Assembly: GCA_038746285.1 (NCBI GenBank)
Contig: JBCDKT010000025.1
Coordinates: 1-55,676, forward strand
From: Bacteroidota bacterium
Lineage (GTDB): Bacteria; Bacteroidota; Rhodothermia; Rhodothermales; JANQRZ01
Direction of reading: 5' to 3'
Length of the DNA stretch: 55,676 bases
Positions 8,534-17,280 of the stretch are shown here, piece after piece. Each line of letters starts with the position of its first letter. Within the stretch, counting starts at the first letter, position 1. The notes below the pieces were generated by a model. The model was not told the DNA's origin and ran no database searches. It was given only the letters and a program-made list of their open reading frames with translations. A program made the position numbers and the translations under genes.

Positions 8534-9157
8534 TCAGGACTGCACGGCCTGGAGTTCGAGGAAGATGCGCACGTCGTGCCCGACGATGATGCCGCCGGCC
8601 TCGGTGAGGCCGTTCCACTCCAGCCCGAACGCGCGCCGGTCGACCGTCGTCTCGGCCTCGATGCCGATGCGGCGGTTGCCACCTGGCCCCTCGGCCGTGC
8701 CGATCACGTCGCCCTGGAGGACGACGGGCTGGGTCACGCCGTGGATGGTGAGGTCGCCGGCCAGCTCGAACGCGCTGCCGTCGACCGAGACGACCTCGGT
8801 GCTCTGGAAGCGGATGTCGGGGTAGGTCTCGGCCTCAAAGAAGTCAGGCGAGCGGAGGTGGTCGTCCCGGCGCGCGTTACCGGTGTCGACGCTCTCGACC
8901 GAGATCCGCGCCGCCACTTCCATCGTGCGGAGGTCGCCCGGGTCGAGCTTGATGCGGGTGCTGTAGTCGGAAAACGTCCCGGTGACGTTCGTGATGCCGA
9001 GGTGGCGCACCTTGAAGCCGATGACGGAGTGCGCCTTGTCGATCTGGTACATCGACGGCTCGGAGGCCGGACGGTCCGGGGCGGCGGGCAGGGCGAAGCC
9101 TGCGAGGGCGACAGCGACGAACAGGACGGGAATGAAGTAGGGTCGGGTGACACGCAT
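8534..9157 (-). CDS. YceI-family periplasmic lipid-binding protein
   Basis: This 207-residue protein has a Sec signal peptide or N-terminal anchor (about residues 7-24). The YceI lipocalin-like barrel follows: YQIDKAHSVIGFKVRHLGI, GTFSDYSTRI, the DDHLRSPDFFEAETYPDIRF signature, and GDLTIHGVTQPV. YceI proteins bind isoprenoid or fatty-acid ligands and respond to acid or osmotic stress in some bacteria. It is transcribed divergently from the GntR-type regulator at 9300, with about 140 bases between the start codons, so control by that regulator is plausible. Confidence 0.93.
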   Translation of the reverse strand: MRVTRPYFIPVLFVAVALAGFALPAAPDRPASEPSMYQIDKAHSVIGFKVRHLGITNVTGTFSDYSTRIKLDPGDLRTMEVAARISVESVDTGNARRDDHLRSPDFFEAETYPDIRFQSTEVVSVDGSAFELAGDLTIHGVTQPVVLQGDVIGTAEGPGGNRRIGIEAETTVDRRAFGLEWNGLTEAGGIIVGHDVRIFLELQAVQS

Positions 9158-9299
9158 GGGGGCCTCCGGTAGGTGTAGATTGACGGTAGCAACCGGGCCA
9201 ACCGAAGGCAGGACAGCGACGGCCCGGCTCCTCTGTCTTTCGAGACGGCCTGCGCCAAGTTGCAGCGCCCCTTCCCTTTTTTCCAAGCGGCGGGTAGTG

Positions 9300-10217
9300 A
9301 TGATCCAGCTCGACCGGGACGCCAGCACGCCGATCGCCGAGCAGCTCGCCGAGCAGCTCCGGTTCCACCTCGCCACCGGGCGGTTCCGGCCGGGCGAGCG
9401 GCTTCCTTCGACGCGGGCGTTCGGCCAGCAGCTTGGCGTCTCGTTCCATACCATCCGCAAGGCCTACCAGCAGCTCGAAGCCGAGGGCCTGCTCGACGCC
9501 CGCCGGGGCAGCGGCTACACCGTCACCCAGCGCGCCCCGGCCCCGGCGGCGGACCGGATGGAGCGCGGTGCCGCTGTCGTCCAGGACGCCATCCAGAAGC
9601 TGATCGGGCTCGGGCTCGACGACGGCGAGGTCGAGTACCTCTTCCAGGAGCAACTCGCCTTCCTCGACGACCCCGGCGTACGCCCGAAGGTAGTCTTCGC
9701 GGCGGCCTACCGGGAGCTGGCCGAGACGTGCGCCGAGCAGGTGAGCGCCGCCATCCAGGAGCGCGTCGAAGCCGTCCGCCTCGACGCGCTCGCGCACCAC
9801 GCCGACGCCGACCTCGTCGTGACGCCCCACGCCTCGGCGCAGGCAGCGGCGCAGGCCGTGCCGCTCGGAGAAACGGTGAGCGTGCTCGTCCACCCGCCGC
9901 CGGCCACGCTCGCGCGCGTCGCCCGCCTCCTGCCGACCGACACCCTCGGCGTCGTCACGCGCCACGACGACGCCGTCGCGCCGCTGCTGGCCGAGCTACG
10001 CAGCCTGACCGCCTTCTCGGGGACGGCCCTCGCCTTGCCCTCGGACGCCAACCGTGAACGCCTGGCCGGCTTTTGCGAGGACATCGACCTGCTGCTGTTC
10101 ACGCCGCAGGCGCGGCGCAAGCTCCGCCCGCTGCTGACCGACACAGCACACGCGCCGCTGCGCCACCTCGTCAACCCTGCCTCACTGGACGGCGTCCGCG
10201 AGGCCGTGCGGCGCTAG
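9300..10217 (+). CDS. GntR-family transcriptional regulator with unassigned C-terminal domain
   Basis: This is a 305-residue DNA-binding regulator. Residues 1-75 are a textbook GntR winged helix: PIAEQLAEQLRFHLATGRF, PGERLPSTRAFGQQLGVS, and HTIRKAYQQLEAEGLLDARRG. The C-terminal 220 residues are neither an aminotransferase (MocR) domain nor an obvious UTRA or FCD domain, so the effector is unknown. It diverges from the yceI-like gene, which is its likeliest target besides itself. The ATG is preferred over a GTG one codon upstream. Confidence 0.85.
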   Translation: MIQLDRDASTPIAEQLAEQLRFHLATGRFRPGERLPSTRAFGQQLGVSFHTIRKAYQQLEAEGLLDARRGSGYTVTQRAPAPAADRMERGAAVVQDAIQKLIGLGLDDGEVEYLFQEQLAFLDDPGVRPKVVFAAAYRELAETCAEQVSAAIQERVEAVRLDALAHHADADLVVTPHASAQAAAQAVPLGETVSVLVHPPPATLARVARLLPTDTLGVVTRHDDAVAPLLAELRSLTAFSGTALALPSDANRERLAGFCEDIDLLLFTPQARRKLRPLLTDTAHAPLRHLVNPASLDGVREAVRR

Positions 10218-10454
10218 CGCGGTGTTTGCGCTCCGCAGCCTACCGATGTATGTTCGGGGCCGCGAGTGCCTCTGGCGCTCCAGCCCAACCCACCCACCAC
10301 GTTGACCGGTCGACGCTCCCACCACGTAGCGGCGTCGGCGAGGACGCACCGGTCGGCTCCACCACCGGCTGCACGCACCGGGCCTCACCGCCCCGGCCTT
10401 TCCCTGCCCGAGTGACAGAGCCTGTCGCGGAGCAGCCGCCCATCCCCCACCACC
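10218..10454. other. Intergenic region upstream of the large secreted protein, no gene seen
   Basis: 237 bases between the GntR-type gene and the 981-residue secreted protein. I see no stable hairpin or clear TAnnTTTG box. It should hold the promoter of the downstream gene. Confidence 0.4.
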
Positions 10455-13400
10455 ATGCCCTACCTGTTTCGGCAGGCGGCCGCCCTGTGCGCCGCCCTCA
10501 CCCTGCTCGTCCCTGCTGCACTGGCCCAACCGGCTGTCACCGATCTCGCGCTCTACAACGCCGACACCGACCAGCAACTCGGCCTGCTCGCCACCGGCGA
10601 CACGCTCGACCTCGCGGCGCTGCCCACGACCAACCTCAGCATCGTGGCAAACGCCTCGGGCAACGTGGGGAGCGTGCGGTTCGCCTTCGCGGGCAATCCC
10701 GACTACCAGACGGAGAACGTCGCTCCCTACGCGCTAGGCGGCGATACGGGCGGCGACTTCAACCCCGTCCCGGAGCTGGCCCAGCCCGGCGCGTACACCC
10801 TTACCGCGACACCCTTCACCGGCACGAACGGCGGCGGCCAAGCCGGCGACGCCCTCGCGGTCCAGCTCACCGTCGTCCAAGGCGACGACCCGCCGCCCAC
10901 GAACTGCACCGGCGACGAGGGCGACTACACCGTCGAGGGTACGCGCAGCGCGTCCGGCCAGCTCATGGCCTGGCACCCGGTCACGATCACCCTCACCGGC
11001 CCGTGCCTGAGCGAAGACGGCGCGCCCAACCCGTTCCTCGACTACCGGCTCGACGTCCAGTTCACGAGCTACGACGACGGCTCGGGCTTCACCGTCCCCG
11101 GCTACTTCGCCGCCGACGGCGACGCGGCCAACACCGGTGCCACGTCGGGCAACAAGTGGCGCGCCCACGCGACGCTCCCGGCCGGGTCCTGGGCGGTCAG
11201 CTTCGAAACCTACGAGGGTCCGGGCGTCGCGATTGCCGACGACCCCGGCACGCCGGGCGGCGCGGGCACGGCCCTCGTCCTCGTCCCCTCCGAGGCGTGC
11301 GACGGCGTCACCGACTGCCGCGACAACCGCGGCAAAGGCGTCCTCCGCTACGTCGGCGAGCGCTACCTCCGCTTCGACAACGGCGAGTACTTCGTCAAGG
11401 GCGGGGCCGACAGCCCGGAGAACCTCCTCGCCTACGTCGACTTCGACGACACCTTCGACACGAACGGCCAAGCCAAGACCTGGGCACCCCACGTCGCCGA
11501 CTGGAACCCGGGCGATCCGACGTGGGCCGGCGGCCGCGGCAAGGGCCTCATCGGCGCGCTCAACTACCTCGCCAGTGAGGGGATGAATGCGTTCAGCTTC
11601 CTCCCCTTCAACAACCCCCTCGGCGACGGGCGCGACGTGTGGCCGTGGACGACGCCCGGCCAGTCGTCCACCGCCCGCCTCCGCTACGACGTCTCGAAGC
11701 TCGACCAGTGGGAGATTGTCTTCACCCACGCCGACAGCCTCGGCCTCTTCCTGCACTTCAAGACGCAGGAGACCGAGAACGACCAGGTGCTCGACGGCGG
11801 CGCACTCGGGACTGAGCGCAAGCTCTACTACCGCGAGCTCGTCGCCCGCTTCGGGCACCACCTCGCGCTCAACTGGAACCTCGGCGAGGAGAACACCAAC
11901 ACGACCACTCAGCGCGCCGCCTTCGCCGAGTACTTCGACCGGCTCGACGCCTACGACCGGCCCATCGTCATCCACACCTACCCCGGCCAGAAGGAGCAAG
12001 TCTACGGGCCGCTCCTCGGCGATCCCCACATGACCGGAGCCTCGCTCCAACTCTCGAGCATGAACGGCGGCCACGACCAGACGCTGGAGTGGCTCGACCG
12101 CTCCGCCGCCGCCGGCCGGCCGTGGCACGTCGCCATCGACGAGCCGGGCAACGCCAACACCGGCGTGAGCTGCGACGGGCCGGGCAACAACCACACGGCC
12201 GCACGCACCGAAGCGCTCTGGGCCAACCTCATGGCCGGCGGGACCGGCGTCGAGTGGTACTTCGGCTACCAGACCTGCGCCGGCGACCTCAGCGCCCAGG
12301 ACTGGCGCACCCGCGACCGGCTCTGGGACTACACCCGCCACGCGCTCACGTTCTTCCGCACCCACCTCCCGTTCTGGGAGATGGAAAGCGCCGACGACCT
12401 CGCGGCGGACAACGACGACTACGTGCTCGCCCTCCCCGGCGAGGTCTACGCCGTCTACGCCCCCGACGCGGGCAGCGTCCGCCTCGACCTCCCGAGCGGC
12501 ACCTTCGACGTGCAGTGGTTCGACCCGCGCGACGGCGGGGCGCTCCAGGCCGGCTCCGTCGCCTCGGTCGAGGGCGGGGGCACGCGCAGCCTCGGCACGC
12601 CGCCGTCCGACGCGGGGTCCGACTGGGCCGCGCTCGTCACGCGCGAGAACCCGGTGGGCGAGGTCGTCGGGGCCGTCAACGCGGGCGGCGCGGCGTACAC
12701 GTCTGCGAGCGGCGTAGCCTACCTCGCCGACATCGCCTTCTCCGGCGGCCGGACCTACGCCACCGCCGACCCCATCGCTGGGACCGACGACGACGCGCTC
12801 TACCAGTCGGCGCGCTACGGGGCGTTCTCCTACGCCGCCCCGCTTGCGAATGGGACCTACGAGGTGACCCTCCAGTTCGCCGACATCGCCCCGATCCCGG
12901 GCACGCGCGTCTTCAGCGTCGAGGCCGAGGGCGAGACCGTCGTGGCCGACTTCAACATCGACGACGTGGCCGACGACGACACGGCCTACGACCTCACGGC
13001 AACGGTCGAGGTCGCGGACGGACAGCTCGACCTCGCCTTCGTCCCGACGACCGGCGCGGCGGGTGTGGGTGCGATCGTCGTCCGCACGGTCGGTGCGGCG
13101 GCTCCCCAGAGCGAAGCCGGACCCGAGGCAGCGGCCAGCGCGGCGGTTCCCGTCCTCGCCTATCCCAACCCGGCGCGCGGCGTAGCGACGTTCGGGTATG
13201 CCCTGGACGAGGCGGCACCGGTCCGCCTCACGGTCTACGACGCCCTCGGCCGCCGCGTCGGCGTGCTCGTCGACGCCTGGCAGGAGGCCGGTAGCCACAC
13301 CGCCCGTCTCGATGGGAGCGCGCTCCCGAGCGGGGTCTACCTGTGGCGGCTCGAGGCCGGCACCCGCACCGAGTCGGGCCGGCTGGTGCTCACCCGCTAG
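10455..13400 (+). CDS. Secreted glycoside-hydrolase-like protein (DUF5060-like, malectin-like, sorting domain)
   Basis: This 981-residue protein has a signal peptide ending AALAQ. An Ig-like N-terminal region (about 25-150) leads into a DUF5060-like beta domain (about 155-290; GDYTVEGTRSASGQLMAWHPV). A TIM-barrel-like region resembling putative glycoside hydrolases or collagenase-associated domains follows (about 300-640; FVKGGADSPENLLAYVDFDDTFDT, LNYLASEGMNAFSFLPFN). Likely catalytic acids are Glu478/Glu479 in NLGEEN and Asp562/Glu563 in IDEPGN. A beta domain (about 650-715) and a malectin-like domain (about 730-880; VNAGGAAYTS) come next. The last 85 residues (LAYPNPARGVATFGY ... LPSGVYLWRLEAG) form a type IX sorting domain. 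It probably attacks an extracellular polysaccharide or glycoprotein, of unknown identity. Confidence 0.82.
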   Translation: MPYLFRQAAALCAALTLLVPAALAQPAVTDLALYNADTDQQLGLLATGDTLDLAALPTTNLSIVANASGNVGSVRFAFAGNPDYQTENVAPYALGGDTGGDFNPVPELAQPGAYTLTATPFTGTNGGGQAGDALAVQLTVVQGDDPPPTNCTGDEGDYTVEGTRSASGQLMAWHPVTITLTGPCLSEDGAPNPFLDYRLDVQFTSYDDGSGFTVPGYFAADGDAANTGATSGNKWRAHATLPAGSWAVSFETYEGPGVAIADDPGTPGGAGTALVLVPSEACDGVTDCRDNRGKGVLRYVGERYLRFDNGEYFVKGGADSPENLLAYVDFDDTFDTNGQAKTWAPHVADWNPGDPTWAGGRGKGLIGALNYLASEGMNAFSFLPFNNPLGDGRDVWPWTTPGQSSTARLRYDVSKLDQWEIVFTHADSLGLFLHFKTQETENDQVLDGGALGTERKLYYRELVARFGHHLALNWNLGEENTNTTTQRAAFAEYFDRLDAYDRPIVIHTYPGQKEQVYGPLLGDPHMTGASLQLSSMNGGHDQTLEWLDRSAAAGRPWHVAIDEPGNANTGVSCDGPGNNHTAARTEALWANLMAGGTGVEWYFGYQTCAGDLSAQDWRTRDRLWDYTRHALTFFRTHLPFWEMESADDLAADNDDYVLALPGEVYAVYAPDAGSVRLDLPSGTFDVQWFDPRDGGALQAGSVASVEGGGTRSLGTPPSDAGSDWAALVTRENPVGEVVGAVNAGGAAYTSASGVAYLADIAFSGGRTYATADPIAGTDDDALYQSARYGAFSYAAPLANGTYEVTLQFADIAPIPGTRVFSVEAEGETVVADFNIDDVADDDTAYDLTATVEVADGQLDLAFVPTTGAAGVGAIVVRTVGAAAPQSEAGPEAAASAAVPVLAYPNPARGVATFGYALDEAAPVRLTVYDALGRRVGVLVDAWQEAGSHTARLDGSALPSGVYLWRLEAGTRTESGRLVLTR

Positions 13401-13414
13401 CCGAGCGAGCGACC

Positions 13415-15928
13415 TTAGCCGAGCGAGGCGCGCTCTTCCGTGGACGGGTCCTGCGCGCGCCCGGCGGTGCCTCCAGAGGCACCGTCGGGGCGCGCGGGGA
13501 CGTCCTGGGGGCGCTGCGGGACTTCGGGAGTCCCGGACTCCTCCTCGGCCGGCGTGGGTGCCGCGTCGGCCTCCTCGGCACCGATCGTTTTGTCCTGGTC
13601 CGGGTACTTGACGCGGAGGTGGTAGATGCCGTTCAGGATCGAGAGGAAGGCCTCCTTGATGCGGTTCAGGTCGGCGAAGGTGAGGGCGCAGCCGTCGAGC
13701 TGCCCGTCCTCGATGCGGGCGCGGAAGATGTCATCGACGAGCCCTTCGAGCCGCTTCGGGGTGGGCTTGTCGAGGCTCCGGCTGGCGGCCTCGACCGAGT
13801 CGGCGAGCATCACGATGCCGTGCTCGTTGGTCTGCGGGCGCGGGCCGGGGTAGCGGAACTCCATCTCGTCGACGGGCGGGTCCTCGGGGCCGCGCAGCTC
13901 CTCGGCCTTGCGGTAGAAGAACTCCATCATCGTCGTCCCGTGGTGGGTCGGGATGAAGTTCCGCACGACTTCGGGGAGGTTCTCCTGCTGGGCGAGGTCG
14001 AGGCCGTCCTTGACGTGGCTGGCGATGACGAGCGCGCTCATGTAGGGCGTCACGCGGTCGTGCGGGTTCTCGCCGCCCTGCTGGTTCTCGATGTAGTACT
14101 CCGGCTTGATCATCTTGCCGACGTCGTGGTAGAGCGCCCCGACGCGGGCCTGGAGCACGTTCGCACCGACGGCGTCGGCGGCGGCCTCGGCGAGGTTGGC
14201 GACCTGGAGGACGTGGTTGAACGTCCCCGGCGCGCGCAGCGAGAGCTCTTTCAGGAGCGGCCGGTTGGTGTCCGAGAGTTCGAGCAGCGTCAGGTCCGTC
14301 GTCACCCCGAAGGTGCGCTCGAAGATCCAGAGCAGCGGGTAGGCCAAGAGCAGGAGGATGCTGTTGATCCCGATGAACGACAGCTCGGAGAGCAGGCGCT
14401 CGACCTCGCCGGCGCGGAGCAGGAAGTAGCCCCCGAGGATGAGGGCGTAGGCCCCGAAGACGAGCGCGGCCGTGAGGATGATCTGGCTCCGGTTCTTGAC
14501 GTCGCGCACGCTGAAGACGGCGAGCATCCCGGCGAAGATGGTGGCGAACGTGAACTCGAAGTTGTAGCCGAAGATGAGCCCGCCGATGCAGGCCAGCGTG
14601 ATCGTGGCGAACATCCCGACGCGCGAGTCGAAGATCACCGTCAGCAGGATCGAGGCGAGGCCGACCGGCACCGCGAGGTCGGCCACTTCGGGGAGGCGGA
14701 CGGCCACGCCGAAGAACCCGATGATGGCGGCGAAGACGAGCCCGATCAGGAGCAGGTAGCGGGCCTCGTAGAACACCCGCCGCCGCATCAGGAAGAGGTA
14801 GAGGAAAAAGATCAGGAACGCTGCCAGCGACAGGAGGGTCTCGCCAAGCAGGACCTGCAGCGGCCCGACGTTGCCCTGCTGGTCGGCGCGGATGCGGGCC
14901 AGCGAGTAGAGCTGGCGCTGCACCTCCTCCGTCACCCGGTCGCCGCGCCGCACGACCGACTGCCCCTCCTCTACGACACCGGTCACCTGGGAGACGTCCT
15001 CGGCCGCCTCCTGCCACCGCGCCTCCGACTCCTCGCGCATGTACTGCAGCGAGGTCTGGAGGGTCTGGCCAACGAACGCCATCCCGATCTCGACCGCGTC
15101 CGGCCGGTTCGGGAAGCGGATGCGGAGCTCGTTTCGGATCAGGGTCAGCCCTTCGTTGAGGCCGTAGACGTCCTCCTTCGGGATCAGCGTCTCAGTCCGC
15201 TCCTCCGCGTCGACGAGCGCGATCTGGGACGTCAGCACGCTGTCCTTCGGCACGTCGAGCATGCCGAACGGGAGCAGGCGGCTGGAGACCGTACCGACGG
15301 CGCGGGTGAGGAGGTCGTGGAGCGCGGGGCCGGACGTGTTGGCCCGCGACGTGGTAGCGAGCCCGGCGCGGGCGGCGTAGGAGGCGACGAGGAGGTCGAC
15401 CTGCGCCCGCGACAGCCAGCGCTGGAACGTCACGAGGCGCTCGCCATACTGCACCGAGTCGCGCTGGGCCGCCTCGGCCTGGCCCCGCGAGCGGTTCTGC
15501 TGCCAGTTGACGTAGGCCTGGAGGAAGCTCTCGAACCGCCGGTCGAGCGAGTCGACAGCGGCCTCGGTCTGCTGGGCGGCGTCGGGGACGCGCACGAACA
15601 GCGGCGGCTCTTCGTAGCGGACCGAGTCGCGCTCGGCGCGGAGCTGGGCCTCGCTCTTGTAGACCGGGAACCGGAACGGCGCGATCACCTCCTGGCGCTG
15701 CCACACGTCGCCGGGCTGGACCTGGGTCCCCTGCTCGTAGGGTTCCAGGTTGGGAAAGGCGAGCGTGGTCAGCAGCAGCAGCGTCCCGAAGATGCCGACG
15801 CGCACCAGGACCTCGTTGCGCGTCATGCGGCGACCCGGCTTCGGCTTCGCGGTCGAAAGCTGAAGCCCGACGCGGCTCGGGCGGCGGCCCGTCTTGCGGC
15901 CCAGGCCCAGGCGCTCCAGGATGCCCAT
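13415..15928 (-). CDS. 7TM-HD family phosphohydrolase (PgpH-like c-di-AMP phosphodiesterase)
   Basis: This is an 837-residue membrane enzyme. A first membrane segment at about residue 45 is followed by a large extracytoplasmic 7TMR-HD extracellular domain (about 70-340). A seven-helix membrane block (about 355-533) and a cytoplasmic HD domain come next. Metal ligands are visible in FNHVLQVANLAE (about 567), GALYHDVGKM (HD about 598) and FIPTHHGTTMMEFFY (about 660). In characterised members (PgpH) the domain hydrolyses cyclic di-AMP. The C-terminal 70 residues are an acidic, Pro-rich tail. It ends 14 bases from the convergent glycosidase gene. The promoter probably uses the TACCTTTG box at 15963-15970. 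Confidence 0.9.
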   Translation of the reverse strand: MGILERLGLGRKTGRRPSRVGLQLSTAKPKPGRRMTRNEVLVRVGIFGTLLLLTTLAFPNLEPYEQGTQVQPGDVWQRQEVIAPFRFPVYKSEAQLRAERDSVRYEEPPLFVRVPDAAQQTEAAVDSLDRRFESFLQAYVNWQQNRSRGQAEAAQRDSVQYGERLVTFQRWLSRAQVDLLVASYAARAGLATTSRANTSGPALHDLLTRAVGTVSSRLLPFGMLDVPKDSVLTSQIALVDAEERTETLIPKEDVYGLNEGLTLIRNELRIRFPNRPDAVEIGMAFVGQTLQTSLQYMREESEARWQEAAEDVSQVTGVVEEGQSVVRRGDRVTEEVQRQLYSLARIRADQQGNVGPLQVLLGETLLSLAAFLIFFLYLFLMRRRVFYEARYLLLIGLVFAAIIGFFGVAVRLPEVADLAVPVGLASILLTVIFDSRVGMFATITLACIGGLIFGYNFEFTFATIFAGMLAVFSVRDVKNRSQIILTAALVFGAYALILGGYFLLRAGEVERLLSELSFIGINSILLLLAYPLLWIFERTFGVTTDLTLLELSDTNRPLLKELSLRAPGTFNHVLQVANLAEAAADAVGANVLQARVGALYHDVGKMIKPEYYIENQQGGENPHDRVTPYMSALVIASHVKDGLDLAQQENLPEVVRNFIPTHHGTTMMEFFYRKAEELRGPEDPPVDEMEFRYPGPRPQTNEHGIVMLADSVEAASRSLDKPTPKRLEGLVDDIFRARIEDGQLDGCALTFADLNRIKEAFLSILNGIYHLRVKYPDQDKTIGAEEADAAPTPAEEESGTPEVPQRPQDVPARPDGASGGTAGRAQDPSTEERASLG

Positions 15929-15962
15929 ACGGTCAGAGGGTGGCTCTATGCGGCGGTCTCAG

Positions 15963-15970
15963 CAAAGGTA
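15963..15970 (-). promoter_or_regulatory. -7 box TACCTTTG upstream of the 7TM-HD gene
   Basis: On the minus strand TACCTTTG is an exact match to the Bacteroidota TAnnTTTG motif and lies 35 bases before the ATG. It sits at the edge of the tandem-repeat element, whose left arm begins immediately upstream. Confidence 0.5.
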
Positions 15971-15975
15971 CGACA

Positions 15976-16178
15976 GACGGGGGACGGAGGACGGTGAGAC
16001 GGAGGACGGTGAGACGGAGGACGGTGAGACGGAGGACGGTGAGACGGAGGACGGTGAGACGGAGGACGGTGAGACGGAGGACGGTGAGACGGAGGACGGT
16101 GAGACGGTTGGCGCTTCGTGCGAACGGTCTCGTTGACTTAATCGGTTTTATTTCACTCTCCCACTCTCCCGTGCTCAC
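15976..16178. repeat. Stop-to-start element with expanded 15-bp tandem arm
   Basis: Seven perfect copies of GAGACGGAGGACGGT occupy 15996-16100, with degenerate flanks. A core beginning TTGGCGCTTCGTGCG (related to TTGGCGCGGAGCGC at 20114-20233) follows. The right arm CACTCTCCCACTCTCCCGTG is only roughly complementary. The element fills the gap between the stop of the EEP-family gene (16175) and the start of the 7TM-HD gene, both on the minus strand. The 15-mer reads as a 7-mer plus an 8-mer (ACGGAGG, ACGGTGAG). Confidence 0.85.
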
Positions 16179-17227
16179 TCGCGGGCTTTGTCCAGGATCT
16201 CCTCCGCAGCGTCCTGGTCTTCGGCGTCGGCCTCCGGGGCCGCCTGCTCGTCGCTCCGCTCCGGTTCGTAGGCGAGGTCGATCATGATCGGGAAGTGGTC
16301 GCTGCCGACGTGCGCGAGGCGCTCGATCCGGATGACCTGAAGGTCCTCGGAGTGGAAGACGTGGTCGAGCGGCCAGCGCATCACGGGGTAGTCCGCGTGG
16401 AACGTCGCGTAGAGCCCGCGCCCGATGCGGGGATCGAGGAGGCCGGAGATGCGCTGGAAGAGCCGCGTCGTGTAGCTCCACGCGACGTCGTTGAGGTCGC
16501 CCGCCACGACGACCGGCCCGTTCTCACCCTCCAGTTCGCGTGCGACGAGGACGAGTTCGGCGTCGCGCGCCTCGGAGTCCTGCTGGATGTCGGGGCGCGG
16601 CGGGCGCGGGTGGATGAACGCGAACCGCACCCGGTCGCCGCTCGGCAACTCGACCCGGCCCCACATCGAGGGCACGTCGTCCTGGACGAGGTAGCGCGTC
16701 TCGGTCTCGGAGAGCGGCCAGCGCGAGTAGACCAGCATCCCGTAGGTGTTCTCCAGTGGCTCCAGCACGGTGTGCGGCCACTCCGCTTCGAGCGCCCGCG
16801 CCTGCTCGGCCCACCACGCGTCGGTCTCGACGGCCACCACCATGTCGGGGTCCGCGTCGCGGATCACCCGGAGCCACGTCTCGCTGTCGCGGTTGTCCAT
16901 CAGCACGTTCGAGACGACGAGCCGGAAGGTCCGGTCGCTACTCGTCATCGCTGCGGGTGCAGACTGCACCGGGTGGAGGCCCGTGTACGGCCAGATGCGC
17001 CAGAGTTGAAAGACGAGGCAGAGCCCGACCAGCCCGAGGACCGCATAGTCGGGCCAGCTCCCCCGCTCGTAAAACGCTAGCATCAGCCCGAGCGTGACCA
17101 CGCCGAGCACCGCGAGTTGGGCGCGGGGAAAGTCGAACATCCGAATCCACCAGTACGGCTCGCGGATCAGTGGCAGCGCGGTGGCGACGACGAAGAACGC
17201 CGCGAGGCAGAGGAGGCTGGTCTTCAT
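16175..17227 (-). CDS. Endonuclease/exonuclease/phosphatase-family membrane-anchored protein
   Basis: This 350-residue protein has three predicted membrane helices in the first 80 residues, then an EEP (DNase I-like) domain at about 100-330. Motifs are LVVSNVLMDNRD (metal-binding Asn), VAVETDAWW (catalytic Glu), FIHPRPPRP (His), VVAGDLND (Asp-x-Asn) and AHVGSDHFPIMIDL (SDH catalytic motif). It is likely an extracytoplasmic phosphodiesterase or nuclease of unknown substrate. The last 25 residues are acidic and disordered. A TATCTTGA box lies about 27 bases before the start. The stop codon touches the right arm of the repeat element. Confidence 0.88.
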   Translation of the reverse strand: MKTSLLCLAAFFVVATALPLIREPYWWIRMFDFPRAQLAVLGVVTLGLMLAFYERGSWPDYAVLGLVGLCLVFQLWRIWPYTGLHPVQSAPAAMTSSDRTFRLVVSNVLMDNRDSETWLRVIRDADPDMVVAVETDAWWAEQARALEAEWPHTVLEPLENTYGMLVYSRWPLSETETRYLVQDDVPSMWGRVELPSGDRVRFAFIHPRPPRPDIQQDSEARDAELVLVARELEGENGPVVVAGDLNDVAWSYTTRLFQRISGLLDPRIGRGLYATFHADYPVMRWPLDHVFHSEDLQVIRIERLAHVGSDHFPIMIDLAYEPERSDEQAAPEADAEDQDAAEEILDKARE

Positions 17228-17253
17228 GTAAGCGAGACGTGAGAGAGGCCTCT

Positions 17254-17261
17254 CAAGATAG
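17254..17261 (-). promoter_or_regulatory. Candidate -7 box TATCTTGA upstream of the EEP-family gene
   Basis: Minus-strand TATCTTGA lies 27 bases before the ATG, the same word as upstream of dprA. No clear -33 TTG is present. Confidence 0.4.
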
Positions 17262-17280
17262 TCGTCACGTCCCGACTTGT

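Noticed and set aside
13343-15997. Long plus-strand open frame of about 880 codons opposite the 7TM-HD gene
   Set aside because: It is antisense to a protein with clear domains and has low-complexity Arg/Gly/Glu-rich translation, as expected for a shadow frame in very GC-rich DNA. Similar long shadows opposite parC (31715-34285) and the histidine kinase (52273-55440) were rejected for the same reason.
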